Assembly: GCA_029204225.1 (NCBI GenBank)
Contig: CM055104.1
Location: 49,495,399 to 49,559,398, forward strand
DNA: 64,000 nucleotides
Direction: 5' to 3'
Origin: Diphasiastrum complanatum
Taxonomy: Eukaryota; Streptophyta; Lycopodiopsida; Lycopodiales; Lycopodiaceae
The notes beneath the pieces are model-generated. The model saw nothing but the letters and a program-made list of their open reading frames with translations. It was not told where the DNA came from and made no database searches. The translations under genes were made by a program, and so were the position numbers. Positions 1 to 9,534 of the stretch are shown one piece after another (positions within the stretch are counted from its first letter, which is position 1; every line of letters starts with the position of its first letter).

Positions 1-236
1 TCCAGATCTCGCATCCAGTATAGCAGATACTACTCATGAGTTTGCATGGGTGGTTGGAAGCTTAATGTTCCCTTGCTAGTTGAATGGGTTTCTGAGGTAT
101 AAGGTGACTTCAGGAAGTTTAGGAGCTAAGTCGTGAGTCTTGTCCATGGAGCCTAACTCCCATCTCCATTTTCTAGTGTATTTTCAACACACGGAAGGGC
201 AAAGTGACATTGGCCTAGAGTAGGTCTCTCCATACT
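1..236. other. no gene seen
   Basis: No convincing coding region or repeat boundary is visible in this first stretch. It adjoins a minus-strand gag fragment and may be more of the same decayed element. Confidence 0.4.
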
Positions 237-239
237 TCA

Positions 240-722
240 GCGCCTTCTATCACAGAATCTTCCGGAGTGGGTCGTACAGTTGTGGAGAAAGGTGTGTCTC
301 ATTATCAACATCTTGTAGCTATTTCTGGAACTGATTTCGTGGTTGAAACTGTCCTGGTCGTTGATAAGTTTGTTGAGGATTATAAGGTGGTGGAATACAT
401 CGGTCTTGCATTTTGCGGGAAATATGTTTTCACATGTGGGCACTCGTTGGCAGTATGGTTTTGGGAACAGATAGGGCAACACACTTTTCAACCATATTTT
501 TAAGCACTTTTTGGAAATTAGCAGTAAGCTTATCCATTTGGGCTTGCTGAATCATTTGCCAGGTATCCATATGGTGTAGCAAATCAGTGGAATTAGAACT
601 AGAAGTGTGCTCAAGGTTTGAATCATTTCTAATGAGAGCTTTCCCCTTGCGATCACGATGATCATACTCATGATCGGATCTTTCATCTTCTTCTCTAATG
701 GCGTCATCTATTACTTCCTTTA
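240..722 (-). pseudogene. Gypsy gag C-terminal fragment
   Basis: Read on the minus strand, 722 to about 500 encodes a charged stretch beginning DDAIREEDER, followed by Ser-rich and Gln-rich text. The gag ORF of the Gypsy element at 30.5 kb has DDAIREEDEDLDDE in the same context, so this is a fragment of a related gag. A Pro/Gln-rich tail (YNPQQTYQRPGQFQPRNQF) continues to about 330 past an in-frame stop. No zinc knuckle, protease or LTR is attached. The fragment abuts the Copia RT remnant at 724, so two unrelated retroelements meet at about 722. It cannot make a functional Gag. Confidence 0.55.
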
Positions 723-723
723 G

Positions 724-1130
724 CTAGTCGTATGAGTCAGTTGATTTAAGTTCTTTTCTAATAGATTTGAATAAGCCTACCAAAAAGAGCATATCTTGCA
801 TCTTGAACTCTTTTCCAAGTGCGATCTTGGTTTCCTCAACTAACTTGATACAACTTCCTATTAGAATGATGTCATCAACATAAATAAGAAAGATGACAAT
901 ATCTTTATCAAAAAACTTGACATATAAGGAAGGATCATAGTTATCAAGATTAAATCCTAGTGACTCAAGAAAGGTGTTAAGTTGAGAATACCATGACGTT
1001 GGAGCTTGCTTTAGTCCATATGAAATTTTGAAGAGCAAGCAAACTTTGTCTTTGTCATGGATGAACCCAATAGGGTGATCCATATAGATCTCTTCTTCTA
1101 GATATCCATTTGAAAATGCATTAGAGACAT
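724..1130 (-). pseudogene. Copia reverse transcriptase core, truncated
   Basis: The reading frame begins with NGYLEEEIYMDHPIGF at 1130, passes through YGLKQAPTSWY and reaches the catalytic YVDDIIL near 880-860, the Asp-Asp pair of Copia polymerases. It ends in FKMQDML, where intact elements continue with about 200 more residues of RT and then RNase H. Sequence from 722 onwards is a different element. A frameshift in about 1130-1186 separates it from the upstream RT part. It is a clear domain match but not functional. Confidence 0.85.
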
Positions 1131-1185
1131 CTAGTTGAAGAACTTGCCAATTGAAAAAACAAGCAACAGAAATTATGATTCTAAT

Positions 1186-1812
1186 TCATACCATCTTTGC
1201 AACTGGAGCAAAATTCTCCTCATAATCAAGTCCATAAACTTGAGCAAAACCTTTAGCACAAAGTCTAGCCTTGTGCTTGTGGATTGTGCCATCGTGATTA
1301 TACTTGACTCGAAAAACCCATTTGCAACCAATGGTGTACTTGTCGGATGGAAGATCCACAAACTCCCATGTCTTATTGGCCATCAAAGCATTATATTCCT
1401 CCTTCATGGCAAGGTACCGTTCCTTCAAGTTGCGTGCATCATATACATCCTTTGGCTCCTCATGAGAAATAAAATAAGCACAATTAGTGGAGTTGATTTC
1501 CACTTGCTTGCCTCTATCTTCATAGGTAAGCCTCCTAGGCTCGGATCTTTCTCTTTGAGATCTCCTTGGTGAAAAGATTCGAGGTGACTCCTCCTCAATT
1601 CTCGGCCCCATCTCTCCATGATAGTCTTCAAGGGTGATGATTGGAGTACCTTTGTGAGAATCTTTGAACTCGGCCTCCTCAAGAATGTATTTTTGATCTT
1701 CATGGAATATATCATCCCTACTCTCAATTGTAGTTGAGGTAGAGGGAACATAGATTCTGTAAGCTTTCTTGTTGGATGCATATCCAACCATGATCCCTTT
1801 AATTAGGATCAT
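1186..1812 (-). pseudogene. Copia integrase tail and RT start
   Basis: This 208-codon frame opens with the integrase C-terminal region (GIMVGYASNKKAYRIYVPST, the GKGxKAY-like end). It runs through an acidic, Ser/Arg-rich hinge (SPRRSQRERSEPRRLTYEDR) and enters the RT domain with MKEEYNALMANKTWEFVDLP, CKWVFRVKYNHDGTI and KARLCAKGFAQVYGLDYEE. Spacing is normal for Copia pol. It joins the preceding integrase frame at about 1800 and the RT core at about 1130 only through frameshifts. The start given is the frame opening, not a real translation start. Confidence 0.85.
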
Positions 1813-2254
1813 CTCTTTTCCTTATTTCCAATGGCACATGAACAAAGCAAGCACAACCAAAAACTCTAAGGTGATCTACCTTAGGTTTCTTCTTAAACAA
1901 GACTTCAAAAGGTGATTTTTCAGCAAGTGCATTGTGAGGTAATCTATTGCACAAATAGTTTGCACAATTTATAGCTTCACCCCAATATTCAATAGGCAAA
2001 GAAGCTTCAACTCGAATTGCTTTAGCACATTCAAATAAAGATCTATTTTTCCTCTCAGCAACTCCATTTTGAGATGGAAAATAAACACAAGAAAACTCTC
2101 TCTTTATTCCTTCACCTTCACAATATTCATGAAACTTGTTGGAGATGTATTCACCTCCTCCATCACATCTTAAAGCTTTAACTTTGAAAGAAAACTCTTT
2201 CTCTGTGCAAAAAGTACAAAAAGGGCCAAGAGTGGATCCTAATCTGATTCTCAA
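1799..2254 (-). pseudogene. Copia integrase core, C-terminal half
   Basis: The frame contains ALRCDGGGEYISNKFHEYCEGEG with the second catalytic Asp, and FPSQNGVAERKNRSLFECAKA with the catalytic Glu of the DDE triad. FEVLFKKKPKVDHLRVFGCACF, typical of Copia integrase, follows. The first catalytic Asp lies in the separate piece at 2985-3257. The domain is broken by the insert at about 2255-2984, and the first dozen codons of this frame come from insert sequence. Confidence 0.88.
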
Positions 2255-2984
2255 GAGGGATTGGTTGTTAGATTATTTGATCTATCAATCTCCTTGAGAT
2301 TAAGATCAATCTAGATCAATTCTAGACACAAAATCCTAACAAGAACAATCATTAATTGAAGGTAGGTGTACTTTCTGGTTTCACACGTGTGAAACATTGT
2401 CTGAGTACGGACTCCAACCTGAAAATCAACTACATATTGATAGAACCTCAAAACAATCAAAACAAATGTAGACAAATGGAGAGAATCACTCAAAATTGCT
2501 TCCAAAACCAAGATTGGTGTCTCACAATGATTATGGCCAAATGTGGCTCTATATATACAATAAGTGAGAGCTCGTGGTACTGATCATCCCTCTGATCCCA
2601 CATGTGTGAAGGTGCTTTGTTATATGATGATTCATCATGCAAAACTGACACTTGGACAAAACCTTCTATTTTGAGCACTTTTGGTCCATTTTCCTTCTAT
2701 ATGGAGATCTACTTGGAAATCTTCTAGAAGTCAAAATTTGCCTACTTTAGCTTATTCCACATGTGTGATCTGTCCTCTACAAATGGAATATGACACCTAA
2801 CCAAAGGATGTGGCTCATGCAATCAATAGATTGATGCCATGTGTCATATGTCTAGAAAACTAGTTTTTGGCCATTTTAGCTACTAGAACTTGAATTAAAT
2901 CATATGTACAACATATATGATTATGTTACATGACAAGTACACTAGTTTCACACGTGGGAATAGGCTCCACACATGTGTGTTTAA
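2255..2984 (-). repeat. solo-LTR-like insert in the integrase
   Basis: About 730 bp of non-coding sequence interrupts one integrase domain. It contains GTTTCACACGTGTGAAAC at 2378-2395, a perfect 18-bp palindrome, and near its right end the phrase 'cacgtgggaataggctccacac'. Near-identical phrases occur in the minus-oriented LTRs at 56963-57815 and 59558-60414, so this is most likely a solo or truncated LTR of that family in minus orientation. I could not fix a clean target duplication; the edges are approximate to about 20 bp. Confidence 0.6.
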
Positions 2985-3257
2985 CTATATACAAGATTTT
3001 TGGCCTCTACCAAGCTTATTTTTGCATTTTTCACATTCTCAACAAAAGCTTTGAAGATTAGGAAGTGATAAAAAACCATAGCCTTTGAAGAAAGTAGATA
3101 CAACCAAGTATATCTAGTAAAGTCATGAATAAAGGTGACAAAACATGTTGCACCACCAATACTTTTAGAAGAGAAAAAATGTACATCTGAGTGTATAAGT
3201 TCCAAAGGATGTGTAGTCTTTATAAAAGACTTCTGATATGGCTTTCTGTGTGATTTT
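2985..3257 (-). pseudogene. Copia integrase core, N-terminal half
   Basis: The minus frame reads HPLELIHSDVHFF, then TCFVTFIHDFTRYTWLYLL and FKAFVEN. These carry the first catalytic Asp and the conserved FxxDxxRYxWxYxL block of Copia integrases (FIHDFTRYTW here). The upstream edge at 3257 is exactly where the younger Copia element inserted; the same protein resumes at 11678. The downstream edge is the LTR-like insert. It is a non-functional fragment. Confidence 0.85.
3253..3257. other. target-site duplication, left copy
   Basis: ATTTT directly before the left LTR is repeated directly after the right LTR at 11678-11682. Five bp is the usual Copia duplication length, and both copies are intact. 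Confidence 0.9.
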
Positions 3258-3907
3258 TGTGAAAGATTCAACTAGTTTCATCACATTTTGCAATATTTTC
3301 ATATTTGGCATATTGAGGCCAAAACTTGTTTTAGACTTAGAGGTTGACTTTTCAAAGTTCATTAGTCTAAATTTTATTTGAATAAACACTTTTTGAAAGT
3401 GTGGGAAAGATAGAATGCGAGTTTGAGTAGATTCAATTTGAATAAGTTGGGTACATTGAATCTAGACCCAAAATTGATAGGGTTAGCATTTTGGTGGGAA
3501 AGCCAAGTGGCCAAATAGGGTTTGGACCTGCTATAAAAGGATGTAACTCGTGGAGAGAGTCATCTTCTCTCTTCTCTATCTCATTTCATGCTTATACATA
3601 GTTCTCTTGGGCTCTACTATCCATTGGTGCACTATCTTGGTGATTGCTTGCAATTCTATGTGTAGCATGATCTATATTTGCTATTTTTGGATCCACACAT
3701 GTGAAATACAGTAGCTTGCTGGTTTTTTATGGACAGCAACAGTACATAATCATTTCATTCAAGTTTGATCAAGTTCTATTAGTGCTTGCATCTCAAATTG
3801 TGTGTAGATGCTGATTTTTCTACATTGGTGAAATTGATAGTGTATTTCTCTTTCTAACCAAAAATCATTCAAGTAGATTGGATCTTAAGAATCTGAAATC
3901 TTTCACA
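3258..3907 (+). repeat. left LTR of the nested Copia element
   Basis: 650 bp with TG..CA ends and a short terminal inverted repeat (TGTGAAAG / CTTTCACA). A probable TATA box (GCTATAAAAGG, about 3531-3541) is followed by a CT-rich initiator stretch (TCATCTTCTCTCTTCTCTATC), so transcription probably starts near 3560-3580. A CCACACATGTGAAA site lies near 3692-3705. Confidence 0.93.
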
Positions 3908-3920
3908 TGGTATCAGAGCT
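3908..3920 (+). other. primer binding site (tRNA-iMet type)
   Basis: TGGTATCAGAGCT starts immediately after the left LTR. It is the common plant Copia PBS, complementary to the 3' end of initiator tRNA-Met. Confidence 0.9.
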
Positions 3921-4508
3921 TGTGTTTTAGGTTATGAAGGAGAAAATCAGATCTATCAATGATTTGGTGAAGATATCAAGTCTAGAGCATGCTAGAGAGG
4001 ATTCTACAGTGAAATCGGATTTTTTGCTTTTGTAGATTGGATCTTTTGTAGATCAAAACACTAAATAGGTCAATATACTTGTTCAATTCCGTTTTTTGAA
4101 TTCACATGCTAGATTTGGCCGATTTTTGAATCATTGGTTCAGCCTAAGTGGTGGCTTATAGATTGCATATCAAAATTTTCAGCATTTGCATGTAGATTTG
4201 GAATAGTCAATTTTTTGTGATTTTGTCAAACCCCTAATTTTGATTGGATCTCTAGATAGTGAGGTTGCTGGACTTCATTTGAGTGTATTTCAATCTTAGG
4301 AAGTGGCAAAAGTCATTAAATTGAGGATAGATCATAAATTGATCAAGATTCCATGATTCTATGTGTTGATTTGCTTGGATAAGTGCTAGAAGAGAATTTG
4401 TGAGATAGTTTCAAATCTTGGTGATTTCTTTTGAAAGCATTTGTTGTTGTTCAAAGGAGTGCTTTGTGCATTGAAGCAGGTTGAAAGAGAAGATCAAGTC
4501 ATTGCTAC
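3921..4508 (+). other. untranslated leader of the Copia element
   Basis: This leader of about 590 bp lies between PBS and gag and has no long ORF. It should hold the packaging signal, but no specific structure is evident by eye. Confidence 0.6.
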
Positions 4509-5405
4509 ATGGCAACCTCAATTGGAGTCATGTTGGAAGCCCATGATAGGCTTACCTCAAGTAACTATTCATTATGGAAAGTGAGGATGGAGTCACTTCT
4601 TGAGATGAATGATGTTTTGGATATTGTTGTAGGTTTGGAGGAGAGACCAGCAACACAACAAGATCAATTGAGGTATGACAAGAGGGCCAAGAAGGCTCTA
4701 CACATGATAAAGATGAATGTTACCAATGAACTTATCAAGGAAGTTGGTAAGTGCACATCATCTTTGGAAGCTTGGAATTCATTGAAGAAGCTTTATGAAT
4801 CCAAGTCTACTTCTAGAGTGTTGACTCTAAGAAGGCAAATCTTTTCTTGTTTGCAAAAGAATCAAGAAAGTCCAAGTACTTTTGTTTTGAGAATGAAAGC
4901 ATTGAATGATGAGTTAGCTTGCATAGATGAAAGCATTAAGGAAGAAGAGCTTATTCAAGTGATTCTTAATGGCTTGTTGGATGCTCATGCTAACATTGTT
5001 CAAAGTATTGCTATTCAAAAGACTTTGCCAAGTTTGATGGATCTTCAAGAGATCTTGATCAATGAGGAATATAGGCTTCAAGCAAGAGGTGGATCTACAT
5101 CGACACTTCAAGAGGATGCTATGTTCACAAAGGGCAAATTCAAGGGCAAAACCAAAAGCAAGTGGTCTAAAGGGCAAGATCAAGTGGATGCTTCTTCAAG
5201 TGGCAAAAAGAAGGATAGATCAAAGCTCAAGTGCTTCTATTGTGGCATCAAAGGACACTTTTCAAGTGAGTGCTACAAGAAGAAGAGAGATCAAGAAGAC
5301 AAGCAGGGTAATCTTACTCTTGATGAGGATGGTTTGGATGTGCAAGATGCAAATGATGATGCTTTTGTGATGTCTTCATGTATGCTTGCAATGATGGAGA
5401 TCTAG
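4509..5405 (+). CDS. gag: Copia Gag protein
   Basis: This 298-codon ORF starts MATSIGVMLEAHDRLTSSNY, the usual Copia Gag opening, with YSLWKVRMESLLE close behind. The UBN2-type capsid region spans about residues 50-190. A basic linker precedes one CCHC zinc knuckle, CFYCGIKGHFSSEC, at about residues 241-254. Gag would form the virus-like particle and bind the RNA. A 1-nt loss near 5391, relative to the duplicate copy at 7743, shifts the frame. Gag therefore ends at 5405 and pol is out of frame, whereas the duplicate shows an uninterrupted gag-pol junction. Confidence 0.92.
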   Translation: MATSIGVMLEAHDRLTSSNYSLWKVRMESLLEMNDVLDIVVGLEERPATQQDQLRYDKRAKKALHMIKMNVTNELIKEVGKCTSSLEAWNSLKKLYESKSTSRVLTLRRQIFSCLQKNQESPSTFVLRMKALNDELACIDESIKEEELIQVILNGLLDAHANIVQSIAIQKTLPSLMDLQEILINEEYRLQARGGSTSTLQEDAMFTKGKFKGKTKSKWSKGQDQVDASSSGKKKDRSKLKCFYCGIKGHFSSECYKKKRDQEDKQGNLTLDEDGLDVQDANDDAFVMSSCMLAMMEI

Positions 5406-6990
5406 ATCCTTGGTGGATTGATAGTGGAGCAAGTTCACACATGACCTTTCACAAAGAGTACTTCACTTCTTTGTTGGCATATGGAGATGACAAGAGGGTA
5501 ATCTACACGGCCAATGATGGTGAGTGTGCAATCAAAGGGATTGGCACAATTCCTATTTTTCTCTCTACAAATAGGAATGTTCATTTGGAGGATGTCTTGT
5601 CTATTCTATCTATTACCAAGAATTTGCTTAGTGTGAGTCAAATGCTAAGTAAGGGCCTCAAGGTGGAGTTTGATGGAGATGCTTGTTTGATCAAAAGGAA
5701 GGATGTCTTGATTGGAAAAGGTAAAAGGCAAGGGAAGTTGTTCAAACTTGATGCTTGTGTTATTGCTAACCAAGTTGGATGTGTTGCAAGAGAACAAATT
5801 TCTATTCAAGAGGTTTGGCACAAAAGGATGAGACACCTCAACTTCAAGTCATTGGAGGTAATGGCAAGGAAGAAGGTTGTGACTGGTCTTCCAAGTTCCT
5901 TAAGTAATGACAAGCATGTTTGTGAGTCTTGTGCTTTGTCTAAGTCACATAGACTACCTTATACTAGATCTATTTCTAGATCTACAAAGCCTTTTCAACT
6001 TGTACATTCGGATACTCATGGATTTACTACAATTAGCAATAGTGGAGCTAAGATGTATGTAACATTCACTGATGATTTTAGTAGATTTTGTTGGATCTAT
6101 CTACTAAAGAGCAAGCATGAAGTGTATGATGTCTTTGTCAAGTTCAAGAATGCAAGGGAGAACCAATTTTCCACAAAGATCAAGTGCTTGAGAGGTGACA
6201 ATGGTGGTGAGTACATATCTTACAAGTTCAAGGCCTTTTGTGATGAGCATGGGATCAAGAGGGAGTATACAACATCAAGGACCCCACAACAAAATGGAGT
6301 GGCTGAAAGGAAGAATAGAACTTTATGTGAAAGTGCTAAAGCTATGAGGTTAAGTGCTAATCTTGGCAAACCATTTTGGGATCAAGCTTTGTTATGTGCC
6401 AATTTCTTGTGCAATAGGTGGCCGAGTGCTATTTTGGATGGAAGGACACCTTTTGAGATGCTATTCAAGAGGAGGCCGAGTGTCAACTTTCTAAGAACCT
6501 TTGGATGCACATGCTATGTCAACATTACTCTTGATGATAGGACCAAGGAGGATCCATCTTCAAGAAGAGGTATTTTTGTTGGATATAGTGAGGAGAGTAA
6601 AGCCTACAAGGTTTACATTCCTTCTACTAACAAAGTGATTGTTGGTAGAGATGTCATTTTTGATGAGGGAAACATTCCAAAGGTGTCTTCAAGCATGATT
6701 GATGGTAAAGTAGATGGTTCTAACATTCTTGATGTTGATGAGAAGGATCCTACTTTGGATGGTGGTGATGATGGACCTTCATCAAGTCAAAAGCCAAGGA
6801 GAACATCAAGAGAAAGACAAGCACCTTCAAGGATTACATATGATCAAAACGGTAAGCAAGTAGTTTCTGGAAATTATGTTGCTTTCCTAATCTCTTTGGA
6901 TGAGCCTACAAGTATAGATCAAGCAAAGAAAGAAGAGGAGTGGATCCAACCAATGGATCTTGAGTATCGATCTCTTATGAAGAGTGGAAC
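5378..6990 (+). CDS. pol: Copia protease and integrase (copy 1)
   Basis: The frame begins at the gag-pol junction. Protease shows WWIDSGASSHM with the catalytic DSG at about residues 13-21. The integrase zinc finger HHCC reads HKRMRHLNF..CESC near residues 148-187. Catalytic Asp residues sit in LVHSDTHGF and in CLRGDNGGEY, and the Glu in NGVAERKNRT. The C-terminal region has FVGYSEESKAYKVYIPSTNK. After an acidic Ser-rich hinge the RT start is recognisable (EEEWIQPMDLEYRSLMKSGT), but homology stops at about 6990, where W and the rest of the polymerase should follow. Expression would need a frameshift, so this copy is probably defective. Confidence 0.92.
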
Positions 6991-7402
6991 ATCTTTTGGA
7001 GGACCTTCTTGTGTACATGGAGCTATGCAAGTGGATGGATGTTATCTTGCTGTAAAATCAAGTAATGGATCTGCAAAACAAATTTTGTTCAATGACTTTG
7101 ATGGTCAAGTTGAAAATCAAGAGGTTGATCTCAAAGCGCTTCAACTAGTCAAAAGGGAAGTTGGCAATTTGGAGCTAGTCAAGAGCATCAAAGGAGAGGT
7201 AATTGACAAAGGTGTTATGGATATGTTTTTGCAGCATATTGAAGACTCAAGTAAGGTCAAAGGAGCAGCAAGGAAGTGTTGTTCAAGTTTACTTTACTTG
7301 TTCTATCTCATGTTTGAGCAATTTCATGTGGATGTGTGCAAATTGTCAAGATATGGTAAAACTAGTTATATTGGTGAGCATTGTTTTGATGTTGGATTTG
7401 TA
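6991..7402 (+). other. foreign segment fused to pol, copy 1
   Basis: From about 6991 the reading frame continues open with no Copia motif. It reads SCVHGAMQVDGCYLAVKSS, then LVKREVGNLELVKSIKGE and a hydrophobic part SLLYLFYLMFEQF. The same text recurs at 9376-9788 in the second copy, where it runs on to about 10455. I do not recognise it. It ends where the duplicate begins (7405). Confidence 0.7.
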
Positions 7403-7404
7403 AT

Positions 7405-7852
7405 AGAGATCTTGATCAATGAGGAATATAGGCTTCAAGCAAGAGGTGGATCTACATCGACACTTCAAGAGGATGCTATGTTCACAAAGGGAAAATTCAA
7501 GGGCAAAACCAAAAGCAAGTGGTCTAAAGGGCAAGATCAAGTGGATGCTTTTTCAAGTGGCAAAAAGAAGGATAGATCAAAGCTCAAGTGCTTCTATTGT
7601 GGCATAAAAGGACACTTTGCAAGTGAGTGCTACAAGAAGAAGGGAGATCAAGGAGACAAGCAAGGTAATCTTACTCTTGATGAGGATGGTTTGGATGTGC
7701 AAGATGCAAATGATGATGCTTTTGTGATGTCTTCATGTATGCTTGCTAATGATGGAGATCTAGATCCTTGGTGGATTGATAGTGGAGCAAGTTCACACAT
7801 GTTCACACATGACCTTTCACAAAGAGTACTTCACTTCTTTGTTGGCATATGA
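7405..7852 (+). pseudogene. duplicate of gag C-terminus and protease start
   Basis: Fused in frame to the end of copy 1, this region repeats the zinc knuckle (CFYCGIKGHFASEC) and then reads SCMLANDGDLDPWWIDSGASSHM without a break, showing the ancestral gag-pol junction. A 10-bp duplication of TTCACACATG at about 7792-7811 shifts the frame just after the DSG motif, and the frame ends at 7852. Confidence 0.85.
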
Positions 7853-7881
7853 AGATGACAAGAGGGTGATCTACACAGCCA

Positions 7882-9534
7882 ATGATGATCTACACGGCCA
7901 ATGATGGTGAGTGTGTAGTCAAAGGGATTGGCACAATTCCTATTTCTCTCTCTACAAATAGGAATGTTCATTTGGAGGATATCTTGTTTATTCCATCTAT
8001 TACCAAGAATTTGCTTAGTGTGAGTCAAATGCTAAGTAAGGGCCTCAAGGTGGAGTTTGATGGAGATGCTTGTTTGATCAAAAGGAAGGATGTCTTGATT
8101 GGAAAAGGTAAAAGGCAAGGGAAGTTGTTCAAACTTGATGCTTGTGATATTGCTAACAAAGTTGGATGTGTTGCAAGGGAGCAAATTTCTATTCAAGAGG
8201 TTTGGCACAAAAGGATGGGACACCTCAACTTCAAGTCATTGGAGGTAATGGCAAGGAAGAAGGTTGCGACTGGTCTTCCAAGTTCCTTAAGTAATGACAA
8301 GCATGTTTGTGAGTCTTGTGCTTTGTCTAAGTCACATAGACTACCTTATACTAGATCTATTTCTAGATCTACAAAGCCTTTTCAACTTGTACATTCAAAT
8401 ATTCATGGATTTACTAAAATTAACAATAGTGGAGCTAAGATGTATGTAACATTCATTGATGATTTTAGTAGATTTTGTTGGATCTATCTACTAAAGAACA
8501 AGGATGAAGTGTATGATGTCTTTGTCAAGTTCAAGAATGCAAGGGAGAACCAATTCTCCACAAAGATCAAGTGCTTGAGAGGTGACAATGGTGGTGAGTA
8601 CATATCTAACAAGTTCAAGGCCTTTTGTGATGAGCATGGGATCAAGAGGGAGTATACAACATCAAGGACCCCACAACAAAATGGAGTGGCTGAAAGGAAG
8701 AATAGTACTTTATGTGAAAGTGCTAAAGCTATGAGGTTAAGTGCTAATCTTGACAAACCATTTTGGGATCAAGCTTTGTTGTGTGCCAATTTCTTGTGCA
8801 ATAGGTGGCCGAGTGCTATTTTGGATGGAAGGACACCTTTTGAGATGCTATTCAAGAGGAGGCCGAGTGTCAACTTTCTAAGAACCTTTGGATGCACATG
8901 CTATGTCAACATTACTCTTGATGATAGGACCAAGGAGGATCCATCTTCAAGAAGAGGTATTTTTGTTGGTTATAGTGAGGTGAGTAAAGCCTACAAGGTT
9001 TACATTCCTTCTACTAACAAAGTGATTGTTGGTAGAGATGTCATTTTTGATGAGGGAAACATTCCAAAGGTGTCTCCAAGCATGATTGATGGTAAAGTAG
9101 ATGGTTCTAACATTCTTGATGTTGATGAGAAGGATCCTACCTTGGATGGTGGTGATGATGGACCTTCATCAAGTCAAAAGCCAAGGAGAACATCAAGAGA
9201 AAGACAAGTACCTTCAAGGCTCACATATGATCAAAAGGGTAAGCAAGTAGTTTCTGGAAATTATGTTTCCTTCCTAACCTCTTTGGATGATCCTACAAGT
9301 GTAGATCAAGCAAGGAAAGAAGAGGAGTGGATCCAAGCAATGGATCTTGAGTATCGGTCTCTTATGAAGAGTGGAACATCTTTTGGAGGATCTTCTTGTG
9401 TACATGGAGCTATGCAAGTGGATGGATGTTATCTTGCTGTAAAATCAAGTAAGGATCTGGAAAACAATTTTTTTTCAATGACTTTGATGGTCAAGTTGAA
9501 GATCAAGAGGTTGATCTCAAAGTGCTTCAACTAG
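7882..9534 (+). CDS. pol: Copia protease remainder and integrase (copy 2)
   Basis: This 550-codon frame begins in a small duplicated stretch (GATCTACAC..GCCAATGATG appears twice, 7868-7904) and repeats the protease C-terminal part. The integrase HHCC finger (HKRMGHLNF, with the canonical Gly that copy 1 lacks) follows, then the two Asp blocks and the Glu block (NGVAERKNST). It reaches the same RT stump (EEEWIQAMDLEYRSLMKSGT) and enters the foreign segment. A frameshift near 9455-9470 then leads to a stop at 9534. The catalytic triad is present, but the protein lacks the protease active site. Confidence 0.88.
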   Translation: MMIYTANDGECVVKGIGTIPISLSTNRNVHLEDILFIPSITKNLLSVSQMLSKGLKVEFDGDACLIKRKDVLIGKGKRQGKLFKLDACDIANKVGCVAREQISIQEVWHKRMGHLNFKSLEVMARKKVATGLPSSLSNDKHVCESCALSKSHRLPYTRSISRSTKPFQLVHSNIHGFTKINNSGAKMYVTFIDDFSRFCWIYLLKNKDEVYDVFVKFKNARENQFSTKIKCLRGDNGGEYISNKFKAFCDEHGIKREYTTSRTPQQNGVAERKNSTLCESAKAMRLSANLDKPFWDQALLCANFLCNRWPSAILDGRTPFEMLFKRRPSVNFLRTFGCTCYVNITLDDRTKEDPSSRRGIFVGYSEVSKAYKVYIPSTNKVIVGRDVIFDEGNIPKVSPSMIDGKVDGSNILDVDEKDPTLDGGDDGPSSSQKPRRTSRERQVPSRLTYDQKGKQVVSGNYVSFLTSLDDPTSVDQARKEEEWIQAMDLEYRSLMKSGTSFGGSSCVHGAMQVDGCYLAVKSSKDLENNFFSMTLMVKLKIKRLISKCFN